From assembly GCA_963783235.1 (NCBI GenBank), contig CAWAMN010000001.1:620001-684000 (forward strand): DNA of 64,000 nucleotides, read 5' to 3'. Positions 28,787 through 37,691 of this stretch are shown in pieces. The position numbers were made by a program, and so were the translations under genes. Positions within the stretch are counted from its first letter, which is position 1. Every line of letters begins with the position of its first letter. The notes beneath the pieces were generated by a model. It made no database searches. It was not told where the DNA came from and saw only the letters and a list, made by a program, of their open reading frames with translations. This DNA is from Thiohalomonas sp963783235. Its GTDB lineage: Bacteria > Pseudomonadota > Gammaproteobacteria > Thiohalomonadales > Thiohalomonadaceae.

Positions 28787-30490
28787 ATGCCACGGAAGGC
28801 AAAACAGCTCTCGGAAGAGGACCGCAAAGAAGCGGAACGGATTGCAGGAGGGTGGCGTGCCCAGCACGAGAACCGCCGTGCGGCCACCGAGATCCAAAAG
28901 GAGATTGCCCGGCGCGAGCTGGCCCGGCGCCGGCTCATCCACTTTACCAAACGCTTCCACCCCGCCTACGAGGCCGGCTGGGTCCACGAGGACATCTGCC
29001 GGCGCCTGGAGAAGTTCTTCCGGGAGGTGGAGGAGGGCAAGAGTCCCCGGCTGATGCTCTTCATGCCGCCGCGCCATGGCAAGTCGGAGCTGGCCTCCAT
29101 TAACTTCCCGGCCTGGGTGCTCGGGCATCGGCCCGATTTCGAGATCATCTCTTCCTCCTACGCCGTCTCACTGCCGACGGGTTTTTCGCGCAAGGTGCGC
29201 GGCAAGATCGACGACCCGGCTTACAAGGCCATCTTCCCGGACACCAAACTCGACCCGAAGAGCCAGTCGGCCGAGGCGTGGCTGACGCTCTCGGGCGGCG
29301 GCTACGTGGCAGCCGGTGTCGGCGGTGGTATCACCGGTAAGGGCGCCCATATCGCCATCATCGACGACCCGATAAAGGACGCCGAGGAGGCCGACTCCGA
29401 GACTATCCGCGAGAAGGTCTGGGACTGGTACGGCTCCACGCTCTACACCCGTCTCGCCCCCGGGGGCGGGCTGCTGGTCATCCAGACACGCTGGCACGAC
29501 GATGACCTTTCCGGCCGGCTGCTCCTGCAGCAGAAGGAGCTGCGCGAGGCTGGGGTACCGGAGGATGAAATCGACCAGTGGGAGGTGGTCAGCTACCCGG
29601 CCATCGCCACCGAGGATGAGTACATCGGCCCTGACGGCGACATCCTCTACCGCGACGGTGATGGTGAGACCTTCCGCACCCGCACCGGCCAGGTGGTGGA
29701 CTTCGCCAAGGCCAAAGCGAAGCTCCTGCGGGAGAAGGGCGACGCGCTCCATCCCGAGCGCTTCGATGCCGGGAAGCTCACCCGTATCAAGCGCACCCTG
29801 CAGCCCCGGCACTGGTCGGCGCTGTACCAGCAGAACCCGGTGCCGGATGAGGGCATCTATTTCACCAAGACCATGTTCCGAACGTCCCCGACGCCCAACC
29901 TGCAGGATCTGGACATCTACATCGCGTGGGACTTGGCCATCGGCGAGAACCAGGGCAACGACTGGACAGTGGGGGTGGTCGGGGGCCTCGACTGGGACGA
30001 CCAGCTGCACATCGTCGATGTGATCCGCTTCAAAGGGGACACCTACGCCATTGCCGAGGCGATCCTCAACACGGCCGTCAAGTACCAGCCGATGATGGTC
30101 GGGGCGGAGAAAGGGCAGATCGAGCTGGCTATCATGCCGGTGCTGCGCAAGATGATGCGTAAAAAACGCCAGTACATCACCTTCGCCGAGGGACAGGACG
30201 CGCTGGTACCCATCACTGACAAGGCCAAGCGGGCCAAGCCGCTCCAGGGCAGGATGCAGCAGGGCATGGTGTACTTCGCCCACGGCGCCTCGTGGTATGA
30301 GAATCTGATGTTTGAGCTGCTGCGCTTCCCCGGGGGTCTGCACAACGACCAGGTGGACGCCATGGCCTGGCTGGCTCGCATGGTCCTGAGCGCTGAGCCG
30401 CCCCGTCCCCCGAAATCCCGGCAGCATAAATCCTGGCGGGACAAACTGAAGGGCTTGACACGGGGTCAGAAGCACCCTATGGCAGCCTAA
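28787..30490 (+). CDS. terL: Terminase large subunit
   Basis: A 567-residue packaging ATPase/nuclease. The Walker A-like motif PPRHGKSE is at about 94-101, Walker B with AIIDDPIKDAEEA at about 191, and the coupling region GLLVIQTRWHDDDLSGRLL follows. The C-terminal RNase H-like nuclease begins IYIAWDLAIGENQGND at about 379 and ends with HNDQVDAMAWLARM. This matches the Terminase_6/GpA-like large terminase group. It cleaves and translocates genome DNA into the procapsid through the portal encoded next. Confidence 0.95.
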   Translation: MPRKAKQLSEEDRKEAERIAGGWRAQHENRRAATEIQKEIARRELARRRLIHFTKRFHPAYEAGWVHEDICRRLEKFFREVEEGKSPRLMLFMPPRHGKSELASINFPAWVLGHRPDFEIISSSYAVSLPTGFSRKVRGKIDDPAYKAIFPDTKLDPKSQSAEAWLTLSGGGYVAAGVGGGITGKGAHIAIIDDPIKDAEEADSETIREKVWDWYGSTLYTRLAPGGGLLVIQTRWHDDDLSGRLLLQQKELREAGVPEDEIDQWEVVSYPAIATEDEYIGPDGDILYRDGDGETFRTRTGQVVDFAKAKAKLLREKGDALHPERFDAGKLTRIKRTLQPRHWSALYQQNPVPDEGIYFTKTMFRTSPTPNLQDLDIYIAWDLAIGENQGNDWTVGVVGGLDWDDQLHIVDVIRFKGDTYAIAEAILNTAVKYQPMMVGAEKGQIELAIMPVLRKMMRKKRQYITFAEGQDALVPITDKAKRAKPLQGRMQQGMVYFAHGASWYENLMFELLRFPGGLHNDQVDAMAWLARMVLSAEPPRPPKSRQHKSWRDKLKGLTRGQKHPMAA

Positions 30491-30557
30491 CGCCTAACAC
30501 GATATACTGGGCGCAACCAGGCACCACGACCCACGGACGGAGAGAGGACCGGCAAGG

Positions 30558-32666
30558 ATGCCCGTCGAACGAAGACTCGCCCGCGAGAACTACGACCGCT
30601 GGCAGTATATCCAGAATAACGGTCACCTCGACTTCACCCACAAGGCTGATCGGTGCGAGGACTATTTTGCCGGCCAGCAGTGGGATGAGCGCATCCGCAA
30701 GAAGCTGGAGAGCCAGGGCAAGCCGGTCCTCACTATCAACAAGACGCTCGCCACGATGGCCACCATCTTCGGCGAGCAGATCGAGTCCCGGGCCGACATC
30801 ACCTTCAAGCAGTTTCGAAACGGCAACCCCGAGACGGCTTCCGCGCTCGACAAGGTCTACCTGCAGATCGCCAACGTCAATAAACTCGACTGGCGAGAGT
30901 CTGAGGTTGGGGCGGACGGATTCATCACCTCCCGCGGCTTTTACGATGTTCGCATGTCCTTCTCGGACAATATGCAGGGCGAGGTGGAGATCACGGTCCC
31001 CAACCCGAAGAACGTCGGTATCGACCCGGACGCCGAGGACTACGACCCGGACACTTGGAAAGACGTGTGCGTCACCAAGTGGCTCACACCTACCGACATC
31101 GCCACCCTCTATAACGAGAAAGATGCGAAGTACCTGGAGGAGAAGCAGGGGTCGGACTACCCGACCAGCTGGGACTCCATCGAGCGTGATGTCATCGGCG
31201 GGCATGAAGGGATGCCCGACGACCAGAGCAACCAGGACCCCAAGCACCGCCGTATCCGAGTCATCGAGCGCCAGCACAAGAAGCTGCGCAACGCACCCCA
31301 TTTCGTCGATATGGCCACCGGGGCCACTCGCCCGGTGCCGAGCACCTGGGACGATGATCGCATCGCTTTCGCCAAAGAGCGGTTTGGCCTCTCGGTCATT
31401 CCGCGTATTGCCGAGCAGATCCGCTGGACGGTCACGGCCGACGATGTCGTGCTGCACGATGACTGGAGCCCGTATCGTTACTTCACCATCGTGCCGTTTT
31501 TCCCGTTCTTCCGCCGCGGGCGCACCATCGGTATCGTCGAGCACCTGCTGAGCCCGCAGGACCTGCTGAACAAGACGCTCAGCCAGGAGCTGCACGTGGT
31601 CAACACCACGGCCAACTCCGGGTGGAAGATCAAGGCCGGCTCCCTGCAGAACATGGACGCCGAGGAGCTGGAGGCTCGGGGCGCCGAGACCGGGCTCGTG
31701 CTGGAGCTGAACAACCCGGCCGACGCCGAGAAGATCCAGCCTAACTCAGTGCCCACCGGCCTCGACCGGATTTCCTTCAAGGCCGACGAATACATGAAGG
31801 ACGTGTCGGGGGTTTCCGACTCCCTGCGCGGCTTCGACCGGGCCGATGTCGCCGCCAAAGCTATCCAGGCGAAGCAGGCAGCCGGCTCGATCAACCTGGC
31901 CAAGCCCTTCGACAACCTGGCACGCACCCGTCACCTGCTGGCCCATCGCGTCCTGAACCTAGTGCAGACCTACTACACCGAGGAGCGCACTATCCAGGTG
32001 ACCGGTACCGGACTGGGGGCTGAGACCGAAGAGATCACACTCAACCAGATCACGCCCGAGGGAGACATCATCAACGACCTCACTGCGGGTGAGTACAACG
32101 TTGTGGTTACCCCGGCGCCGACCCGACGCACGCAGCAGGAAGGTCAGTTCCAGCAGGCCCTTGAGATGCGCCAGCTCGGAGTGAACATCCCGGACGATGT
32201 GCTCATCGAGAACTCCGGCATGGACCGCAAGGCCGAGATTGCCGAGCGCGTGCGCGAGCTGAACGGCGGTGCCGAGCCCACCGAGACCGAGCAGCAGATG
32301 GCCGAGCTGGAGATGCAGCTCAAGCAGGTCGAGGTGCAGGAGAAGCAGGCCGAATCGCAGCTGAAGATCGCCAACGCCAAACTCGCAGAGGCCCGAGCGG
32401 CGAACACGCTCGATGAGATGCAGAGGCCGGAGGACAACGGCGAGGAGGCCAAGGCTGTTGAGCTGGAGATGCGCTGGCGTGAGAAGCAGGCGGAGCTGGC
32501 TCTTAGGCGCGAGGAGATCCAGGCGAACCTGGCCCTGAAGCGCGAGGAGATGGAGCGGGAGCACCAGCGCAAGCGTGAACAGATGCAGATGGATATGGCC
32601 CTGAAGCGCCGACAGGCGATGCAGCAGCAGGCGCGGCCAGCGCAGGAGGCGAGCAGTGGCGGATGA
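30558..32666 (+). CDS. Portal protein (P22-type-like)
   Basis: A 702-residue portal subunit. The N-terminus contains ADRCEDYFAGQQWDERIRKK and GKPVLTINKTLATMATIFGE, the hallmark of P22-type portals; the stem region KTLSQELHVVNTTANSGWKI is in the middle. The C-terminal 150 residues form a long Glu/Gln-rich coiled coil (EMQLKQVEVQEKQAESQLKI) that may make the barrel above the portal. It forms the dodecameric DNA gate and packaging docking site. It is preceded by GGAGAG. Confidence 0.9.
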   Translation: MPVERRLARENYDRWQYIQNNGHLDFTHKADRCEDYFAGQQWDERIRKKLESQGKPVLTINKTLATMATIFGEQIESRADITFKQFRNGNPETASALDKVYLQIANVNKLDWRESEVGADGFITSRGFYDVRMSFSDNMQGEVEITVPNPKNVGIDPDAEDYDPDTWKDVCVTKWLTPTDIATLYNEKDAKYLEEKQGSDYPTSWDSIERDVIGGHEGMPDDQSNQDPKHRRIRVIERQHKKLRNAPHFVDMATGATRPVPSTWDDDRIAFAKERFGLSVIPRIAEQIRWTVTADDVVLHDDWSPYRYFTIVPFFPFFRRGRTIGIVEHLLSPQDLLNKTLSQELHVVNTTANSGWKIKAGSLQNMDAEELEARGAETGLVLELNNPADAEKIQPNSVPTGLDRISFKADEYMKDVSGVSDSLRGFDRADVAAKAIQAKQAAGSINLAKPFDNLARTRHLLAHRVLNLVQTYYTEERTIQVTGTGLGAETEEITLNQITPEGDIINDLTAGEYNVVVTPAPTRRTQQEGQFQQALEMRQLGVNIPDDVLIENSGMDRKAEIAERVRELNGGAEPTETEQQMAELEMQLKQVEVQEKQAESQLKIANAKLAEARAANTLDEMQRPEDNGEEAKAVELEMRWREKQAELALRREEIQANLALKREEMEREHQRKREQMQMDMALKRRQAMQQQARPAQEASSGG

Positions 32667-33027
32667 ACTGAGCAGTTTCTACCGGGGCGACACCCGGACT
32701 TATAAATTCGCTTTCACCGACTCAGCTGGGGCCGCGGTGGACATCACCGGCTGGCAGCTGTGGTTTACGCTGAAGTCCGACCCGTCGGTCCTGGACGCTG
32801 AAGCGGACCTGCAAGTATCGACGACGGCGGGGGACCAGAGCGGGGACGACCCGGTCAACGGCATTATGTACCTTGTGGTGACCTCGACCGACACCGAGAG
32901 TTTGGCACTGGGGCGCTACCACTACGACATCCAACGGGTGACACCTAACACCACCCCACCCAGCGTTGAAACGATCCTGCGTGGTCGGCTCAAGGTGCTG
33001 GAGGACGTGACGAGGAGCACGAGCTGA
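32656..33027 (+). CDS. Small structural protein (BppU-like fold)
   Basis: GTG 32656 (GGAGG upstream) overlaps the portal gene by 11 nt. The 123-residue protein starts FYRGDTRTYKFAFTDSAGAA with VDITGWQLWFTLK and ends ETILRGRLKVLEDVTRS. The R-GDT...F-D-xG-xiDi-GxxlxFTlK pattern resembles the N-terminal domain of baseplate upper protein BppU and similar tail-tip proteins. It probably anchors fibres to the virion. Confidence 0.7.
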   Translation: MADELSSFYRGDTRTYKFAFTDSAGAAVDITGWQLWFTLKSDPSVLDAEADLQVSTTAGDQSGDDPVNGIMYLVVTSTDTESLALGRYHYDIQRVTPNTTPPSVETILRGRLKVLEDVTRSTS

Positions 33028-33221
33028 TGGTGGACGAGGTCAACGTAGTCATCACCGCAGAAGAGCTGAACTTCACCTGCACCGAGGTGGGGCCTCCGGG
33101 GCCGAAAGGAGACCCCGGGGACCCTGGCGATGGGACTGCATACGAATCTGAATCCGGAGCCGCTTGGGACGGCGTCTCCGGGTGTAGCCTTAGATTTCTC
33201 TCGGGGCGACCATGTCCATGA
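33027..33221 (+). CDS. N-terminal part of the tail fibre (collagen-like), in a separate frame
   Basis: ATG 33027 overlaps the upstream TGA. Residues 1-25 look like a virion-anchoring segment (VDEVNVVITAEELNFTCTEV), then a collagen-like run GPPGPKGDPGDPGDG. After about residue 45 the frame turns into unlikely sequence, while the +1 frame continues as a fibre. It is best read as the start of the fibre gene cut off by one extra base between about 33118 and 33165. Confidence 0.65.
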   Translation: MVDEVNVVITAEELNFTCTEVGPPGPKGDPGDPGDGTAYESESGAAWDGVSGCSLRFLSGRPCP

Positions 33222-34938
33222 GATGCCGGTGGCCGGTGAGATACCTGTATCCGCGCTTGGCAGCCCATCGGTAGTTACGAAAATCCAGGAAGCGCTGAAC
33301 CTCGCCTGGTCGGCGGGTTCCATCTCGGGTTTCGACCTTACGGACAACGGCGACGGTACTGTGGACATAGCGGCTGGCGAGGCGATGCTTCGCACGTCGG
33401 CCAGCAGCACGGCGCCTTTGGTGTCGCTCACCGTAGGTGCCACATCGGGATTGGTGCTGACCGATAACTCGATTAACTACATCTACGTCGACCACAACGC
33501 CGGGGTTCCACAGGTCTCAGTTGGCACATCGGTCAATGACTTTAACTGCCTCGACAAGTGCATCCTCTACGTTGCCGTGCGGTTAGGTACGCAGGTCGAC
33601 TATGCACACGCCGGGGAGCAGAACGTCGACGGGAACCGTAAACATCGGCGTCTTCTGCTGGAGCGCGGCGGCTTCGAGCATGTAGCTGGTGGCTCCGTGG
33701 TCAGCGAGATCGGCACGAGGAACCTCGCATCCACTGCAGGAGCGTTCTACTACGGGCTCGAACGCATAGACCACTCAGCCTTTGATACGTCAGGGTCGGA
33801 CGTATTCGCCGCATACCACCGGGATGGTGCGGGTGGGTGGGTTACTCTGGCCGACCAGAAAGCAGTGGATAACCTGAACTACGATGACGGCAGCGGGGCA
33901 CTCGCTCCGTTATCAGATTATAAGTTCGGCGCCCATTACGTTTACCTGATCAACAACACCCCCTCTAGGCTGGCTGTACAGTATGGTCAAGGTGATTACA
34001 CCTCAATAGAAGAGGCTTTGGCCGCTGGCATACCTCCCGCACCACCGGTAATCGACGGGCTGGGGGTGCTGCTCGCCAAAGTTGTTATCCAGAAAGACGG
34101 GACCATATTTGCATCCCTCGTGAACCTCGCCGATTCTACCGGTGAGCGGACGGCTACGGAGCATAATGGTCTTGCGGGTCTCCAAGGTGGCACGATCAGT
34201 GGAACGGCCAGCGAGTATTACCACCTGACATACTTCGAGCTGCTGAAGCTGGAAGCGATTGAGGACGGCGCTACTGCTGATCAGACGGGAACAGAGATTA
34301 AAGGACTGTACGAGGCAGAGCCCGACACCAATGCGTTTACAGACGCAGACGCACTGAAGCTGTTCAATATAGAGGCGGGGGCGACGGCGAACTCTACGGA
34401 CGCCGAGCTGCGTGATCGCTCGACGCATACCGGGACGCAGTTGCTCGCAACAATCTCCGATGCCGGCACCGCGGCGAGCAAGGACGCGGGCACGGCGGAT
34501 ACCGAGCTTCCGTCTAATGCGGATATCGCCGCCAAGAACTGGGTGTGGGGTGCTGACCATGATTTCGGCGATCACGTGGTCGCCAGGCCGGAACTGAAAG
34601 ACTACGCCGAAACAAAAACAGCGCCACTTATTTCGTCTGGTGCGCTCACCCTCGACCTTGTCAACGGTAATGTGTTCGAGGTCGCACTAACGGAGAACGT
34701 TACGGGGTTAACTCTGGCTAACCCGCCAGTAAGCGGCAAGGCTGGGTCTTTCACTCTGATCCTCAAGCAGGACGCCACTGGTGGGCGTACGTTCGCATGG
34801 CCCGCGTCTGTGAAGTGGGCAGACGGCACAGCACCCACACTTACCACAACCGCAAACGCTATCGACATTCTTACGTTCCTAACTACCGACGGCGGTACCA
34901 CTTGGTACGGCTTCCTTGGAGGAGCGAACTTCTCATGA
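33130..34938 (+). CDS. Tail fibre protein
   Basis: A frame of 602 residues. Its first 20 codons overlap the previous frame; the characteristic fibre segment PLGTASPGVALDFSRGDHVH (residues 12-31) shows the true reading frame here. The central part contains repeats of fibre-shaft type (EAIEDGATADQTGTEIKGLY, FNIEAGATANSTDAELRDRS, THTGTQ). The C-terminus ends in a phage fibre motif (ISSGALTLDLVNGNVFEVAL ... GGTTWYGFLGG). With the upstream 45 residues it would be about 645 residues long. It should bind the host surface or link to the receptor-binding LamG protein downstream. Confidence 0.8.
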   Translation: MGLHTNLNPEPLGTASPGVALDFSRGDHVHEMPVAGEIPVSALGSPSVVTKIQEALNLAWSAGSISGFDLTDNGDGTVDIAAGEAMLRTSASSTAPLVSLTVGATSGLVLTDNSINYIYVDHNAGVPQVSVGTSVNDFNCLDKCILYVAVRLGTQVDYAHAGEQNVDGNRKHRRLLLERGGFEHVAGGSVVSEIGTRNLASTAGAFYYGLERIDHSAFDTSGSDVFAAYHRDGAGGWVTLADQKAVDNLNYDDGSGALAPLSDYKFGAHYVYLINNTPSRLAVQYGQGDYTSIEEALAAGIPPAPPVIDGLGVLLAKVVIQKDGTIFASLVNLADSTGERTATEHNGLAGLQGGTISGTASEYYHLTYFELLKLEAIEDGATADQTGTEIKGLYEAEPDTNAFTDADALKLFNIEAGATANSTDAELRDRSTHTGTQLLATISDAGTAASKDAGTADTELPSNADIAAKNWVWGADHDFGDHVVARPELKDYAETKTAPLISSGALTLDLVNGNVFEVALTENVTGLTLANPPVSGKAGSFTLILKQDATGGRTFAWPASVKWADGTAPTLTTTANAIDILTFLTTDGGTTWYGFLGGANFS

Positions 34939-36434
34939 TCCTACCTTCTCGCTATCGTAAAAGTGATGTTCCACCGTTTACTGACGGGTTTATTTTCCAT
35001 AGAGGGATGATGGGAAGCTCAGGTAGAGGCTTCGGGGGACAGCCCGCGCAGAGCATCTATAAGGACGCTATACTGGCAGACCTCCCTATTGCATACTGGC
35101 GACTCGGAGAAAGCTCTGGGGCAGTTGCCGTAGACGAAGTGGGCAGCTACGACGGCGATTACTACAATTCTCCTGTGCTAGGCAATGCTGGAGCGATTGT
35201 AGGCGACAGTGATAGTTCCGTTTTGTTCAACGGAACTGATCAGTACATAGGCGGACTTGGTGGTTACCCGGATTTTAGCTTTGTACAAAATACAGGCGTA
35301 TTCACAATAGAGGCATGGATAAAACTTTCCGATCCCACAGCCCTAATATCGTGTTCCGTGGCTGGTAGCACGGCAACATCAGTAGAAAAAGGGTTTTATT
35401 GTAGCTGGGATAACCGCGATGGTGTAGCACAAGCACAATTAAGAATGGCAATACAAAAAGGGGACGGTACTCCGGTCGTTTCAGCATATAGTTCTGTAGA
35501 TGCTATCACTGATACGAATTATCATCACGTTGTATTCAGGGGCGATGGCTCTAATGTATCATTTTTTGTAGATGGTGTCCGGGCAGGAAATGATACGCCT
35601 ATAGGCACGCTGTCAACGGGAGATAGCACGCGAGGACTTAATATAGCAAGGAATAACTACTCCACGCCAAGCGGATATTTCAATGGCGCACTGGATGAAG
35701 TTGCGGTGTACAACCGCGCACTCACGGACTTAGAAATTGCTGACCACTACAGGAAAGGAAAGGCAATTTCCACGTACGCAGACGTTGTTGCTCCTCTGAA
35801 CCCGGTGGCTTACTGGCGGTTAGGAGAAGCGTCAGGAACAACCGCTACGGATGAAGTTGGCGCACATGACGGAACATACACCGGAACATTCACTCTAGGC
35901 GTGTCAGGGGCAACATTCGACAGCGATACGGCGGTGTCATTCGACGGTACATCGCACGTTGAAGTTCCGCACTCCACGGAGCTAGACAACACAACTTCCG
36001 GTTTCTCGGTCTCAGTATGGGTGGCGCCCAATAGCTCGGACCTCACTGTGGATACTCCTGCTCACGTAATAGTTCAAAAAGGACCAATAAACGACGGGTT
36101 TGGTCTGTTCATGCTGTACGGTGGAGAACTAACTGCTCGGTTCTTCCACGACGGAACAGGCCAAGACATAACTTTCGACGCGTCTACATGGACAGCTGGA
36201 GAGTGGCATCACATCGGAGTTGTCCACGACACAGATGACACGGCGTATCTATACATTGATGGCGTTCTTGCAGGTAGCCGGGCATCCACTTCCCGAGAGA
36301 ACAATACAGGCGCATTCTATATTGGCGATGAATCCGGAGGCGGAAACGATTGGGTCGGTGCTATGGATGAGTGTGCCGTATTTGACTCCCCACTGACAGC
36401 GGAAAGCATAGCAGACCTTTACAACGGAGCGTAG
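34935..36434 (+). CDS. LamG-domain lectin-like receptor-binding protein
   Basis: ATG 34935 overlaps the fibre stop as ATGA; the longer frame upstream of it is a shadow. The 499-residue protein has two Laminin-G/concanavalin-like domains, each starting with a YWRLGE-sG-xA-DEVG motif (about residues 54 and 294): IAYWRLGESSGAVAVDEVG and VAYWRLGEASGTTATDEVG. Each continues with a FNGT/FDGT-Y/H-V segment and an FTIEAWI/FSVSVWV strand. LamG folds bind sugars, so it is a plausible receptor or glycan-binding tip. The gene is noticeably more AT-rich than its neighbours, suggesting transfer. Confidence 0.85.
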   Translation: MILPSRYRKSDVPPFTDGFIFHRGMMGSSGRGFGGQPAQSIYKDAILADLPIAYWRLGESSGAVAVDEVGSYDGDYYNSPVLGNAGAIVGDSDSSVLFNGTDQYIGGLGGYPDFSFVQNTGVFTIEAWIKLSDPTALISCSVAGSTATSVEKGFYCSWDNRDGVAQAQLRMAIQKGDGTPVVSAYSSVDAITDTNYHHVVFRGDGSNVSFFVDGVRAGNDTPIGTLSTGDSTRGLNIARNNYSTPSGYFNGALDEVAVYNRALTDLEIADHYRKGKAISTYADVVAPLNPVAYWRLGEASGTTATDEVGAHDGTYTGTFTLGVSGATFDSDTAVSFDGTSHVEVPHSTELDNTTSGFSVSVWVAPNSSDLTVDTPAHVIVQKGPINDGFGLFMLYGGELTARFFHDGTGQDITFDASTWTAGEWHHIGVVHDTDDTAYLYIDGVLAGSRASTSRENNTGAFYIGDESGGGNDWVGAMDECAVFDSPLTAESIADLYNGA

Positions 36435-36473
36435 AGAACCCCTTGTAAAACTAACAGCACAAGGAGAAGTGCG

Positions 36474-37499
36474 ATGAGGTTGTTTGGAAAATTGCCCCTA
36501 CTGATGGACGAGCACAACGACGGTACCGAAGGCTCCGCTGGCGGCTACGAGGAGCTGGAGACCGATAAACTGACAGGCGACGAGCCCGCCGAAGGCACCG
36601 GAGAAGCTGAAGGCACCGGAGAAGCTGAAGGCACCGGAGAAGCTGAAGGCACCGGAGAAGCTGAAGGCACCGGAGAAGGTGAAGGCACCGGAGAAGGTGA
36701 AGGCACCGGAGAAGGTGAAGGCACCGGAGAAGGTGAAGGTACGGGGGAGGGTGACAAGCCCGATCCGGTCTTTATCCCGAAATCGCGCTTTGACTTCAAA
36801 AACCGACAGCTGTCGGCTGCGCAGAAGCGCATCCAGGAGTTGGAGCAGCAGCTGCAGGGCGGAGGCCGACCTGCGCAGGGTGACGGTCAGCCGGCGAAGA
36901 GCCCGGTTGAGCAGATCGACGAGCGACTGAACGGCCTCGATGATCAGATGGCACAAGCCGTGAAGGACGGAGACAGCGAGAAATTCGCTCAGCTCAACCG
37001 CCAGTCTCGCGAGCTGCAGGATGCGCGTTATCAGGCCATGATCGACGAACGGGCCTCCGGGGTGACCACGCAGACCCGTGAGGAGATCCGCTACGATACG
37101 ATGCTCGGTTCGGTAGAGTCGGACCATCCCGAGCTGAACCCGGAATCGGAGAAGTATGACGCTGATCTGGAGGCCGAAGTGGTTGACCTGATGGACGCCT
37201 TCGAAGCCAAGGGCGAGGCTCCGGCTGATGCGTTGACCCGTGCGGTGAACTACGTGCTAGGCACTAATCGCCCGGCGCCGGAAAAAGACGCCGTACAGCC
37301 CAAGCCCGACCCGAGAAAGACCAACGTTGCGAAGAACGTCGAGACGGCGCGGAAGCAGCCGGCGAACCTCAATAAGGGGAACATCGGCGCCGACTCGGAC
37401 GCTGCGGGACGGAAGAACAAGATCGACGTGATGCAGCTTACCCAAGAGGAGTTCGAGGCACTCACCGACCAAGAACTGGCTGAGCTTCGAGGCGAGTAA
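36474..37499 (+). CDS. Scaffolding protein
   Basis: A 341-residue acidic, helical protein directly before the capsid gene, the usual place of scaffold. Residues about 40-94 are nine tandem EGTGEA/EGTGEG hexapeptides. A coiled coil follows (FKNRQLSAAQKRIQELEQQL, EQIDERLNGLDDQMAQAV), and the C-terminus (IDVMQLTQEEFEALTDQELA) is the typical helical capsid-binding tail. It drives procapsid assembly and is then expelled or degraded. CACAAGGAGAAGTGCG precedes the ATG. Confidence 0.85.
   Translation: MRLFGKLPLLMDEHNDGTEGSAGGYEELETDKLTGDEPAEGTGEAEGTGEAEGTGEAEGTGEAEGTGEGEGTGEGEGTGEGEGTGEGEGTGEGDKPDPVFIPKSRFDFKNRQLSAAQKRIQELEQQLQGGGRPAQGDGQPAKSPVEQIDERLNGLDDQMAQAVKDGDSEKFAQLNRQSRELQDARYQAMIDERASGVTTQTREEIRYDTMLGSVESDHPELNPESEKYDADLEAEVVDLMDAFEAKGEAPADALTRAVNYVLGTNRPAPEKDAVQPKPDPRKTNVAKNVETARKQPANLNKGNIGADSDAAGRKNKIDVMQLTQEEFEALTDQELAELRGE
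36591..36752 (+). repeat. Nine 18-nt tandem repeats in the scaffold gene
   Basis: Units GAAGGCACCGGAGAAGCT (four) and GAAGGCACCGGAGAAGGT (four) are near-identical in two sub-blocks, plus one diverged unit at the end. They encode EGTGEA/EGTGEG and keep frame. The sub-block structure suggests recent slippage or unequal crossing-over. Confidence 0.95.
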
Positions 37500-37509
37500 C
37501 GCTTGACCC

Positions 37510-37539
37510 AGCCCCCTGTTGTATGACAGGGGGCTTTTT
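37510..37539 (+). terminator. Rho-independent terminator after the scaffold gene
   Basis: AGCCCCCTGT-TGTATG-ACAGGGGGCT followed by TTTTT, 11 nt after the scaffold stop. It overlaps the promoter at 37519-37547. Confidence 0.88.
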
Positions 37540-37547
37540 CGTAGAAT
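37519..37547 (+). promoter_or_regulatory. Promoter of the capsid gene, overlapping the terminator
   Basis: TTGTAT (37519-37524), a 17-nt spacer, then TAGAAT (37542-37547); both hexamers and spacing are identical to the early rightward promoter at 23827. The -35 lies in the terminator loop. This would let capsid protein be made from its own start at high level. Confidence 0.65.
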
Positions 37548-37691
37548 AGACCTAACAACGAGTAGCTCCCGTAAGGCGCTCGGGAATCGCAACCCCGTTA
37601 CCAGAGTCGCACCTCCGGTTGTTGGCACGATAGCCCAGCAGACAAAAGGGATTTTGTTTTTCAGCTGCCGAGCACATGGAGGTGCGATCCA

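Noticed and set aside
29168..30475. A 435-codon minus-strand frame over the terminase gene
   Set aside because: Terminase motifs on the plus strand are unambiguous; the antisense frame shows no recognisable protein features.
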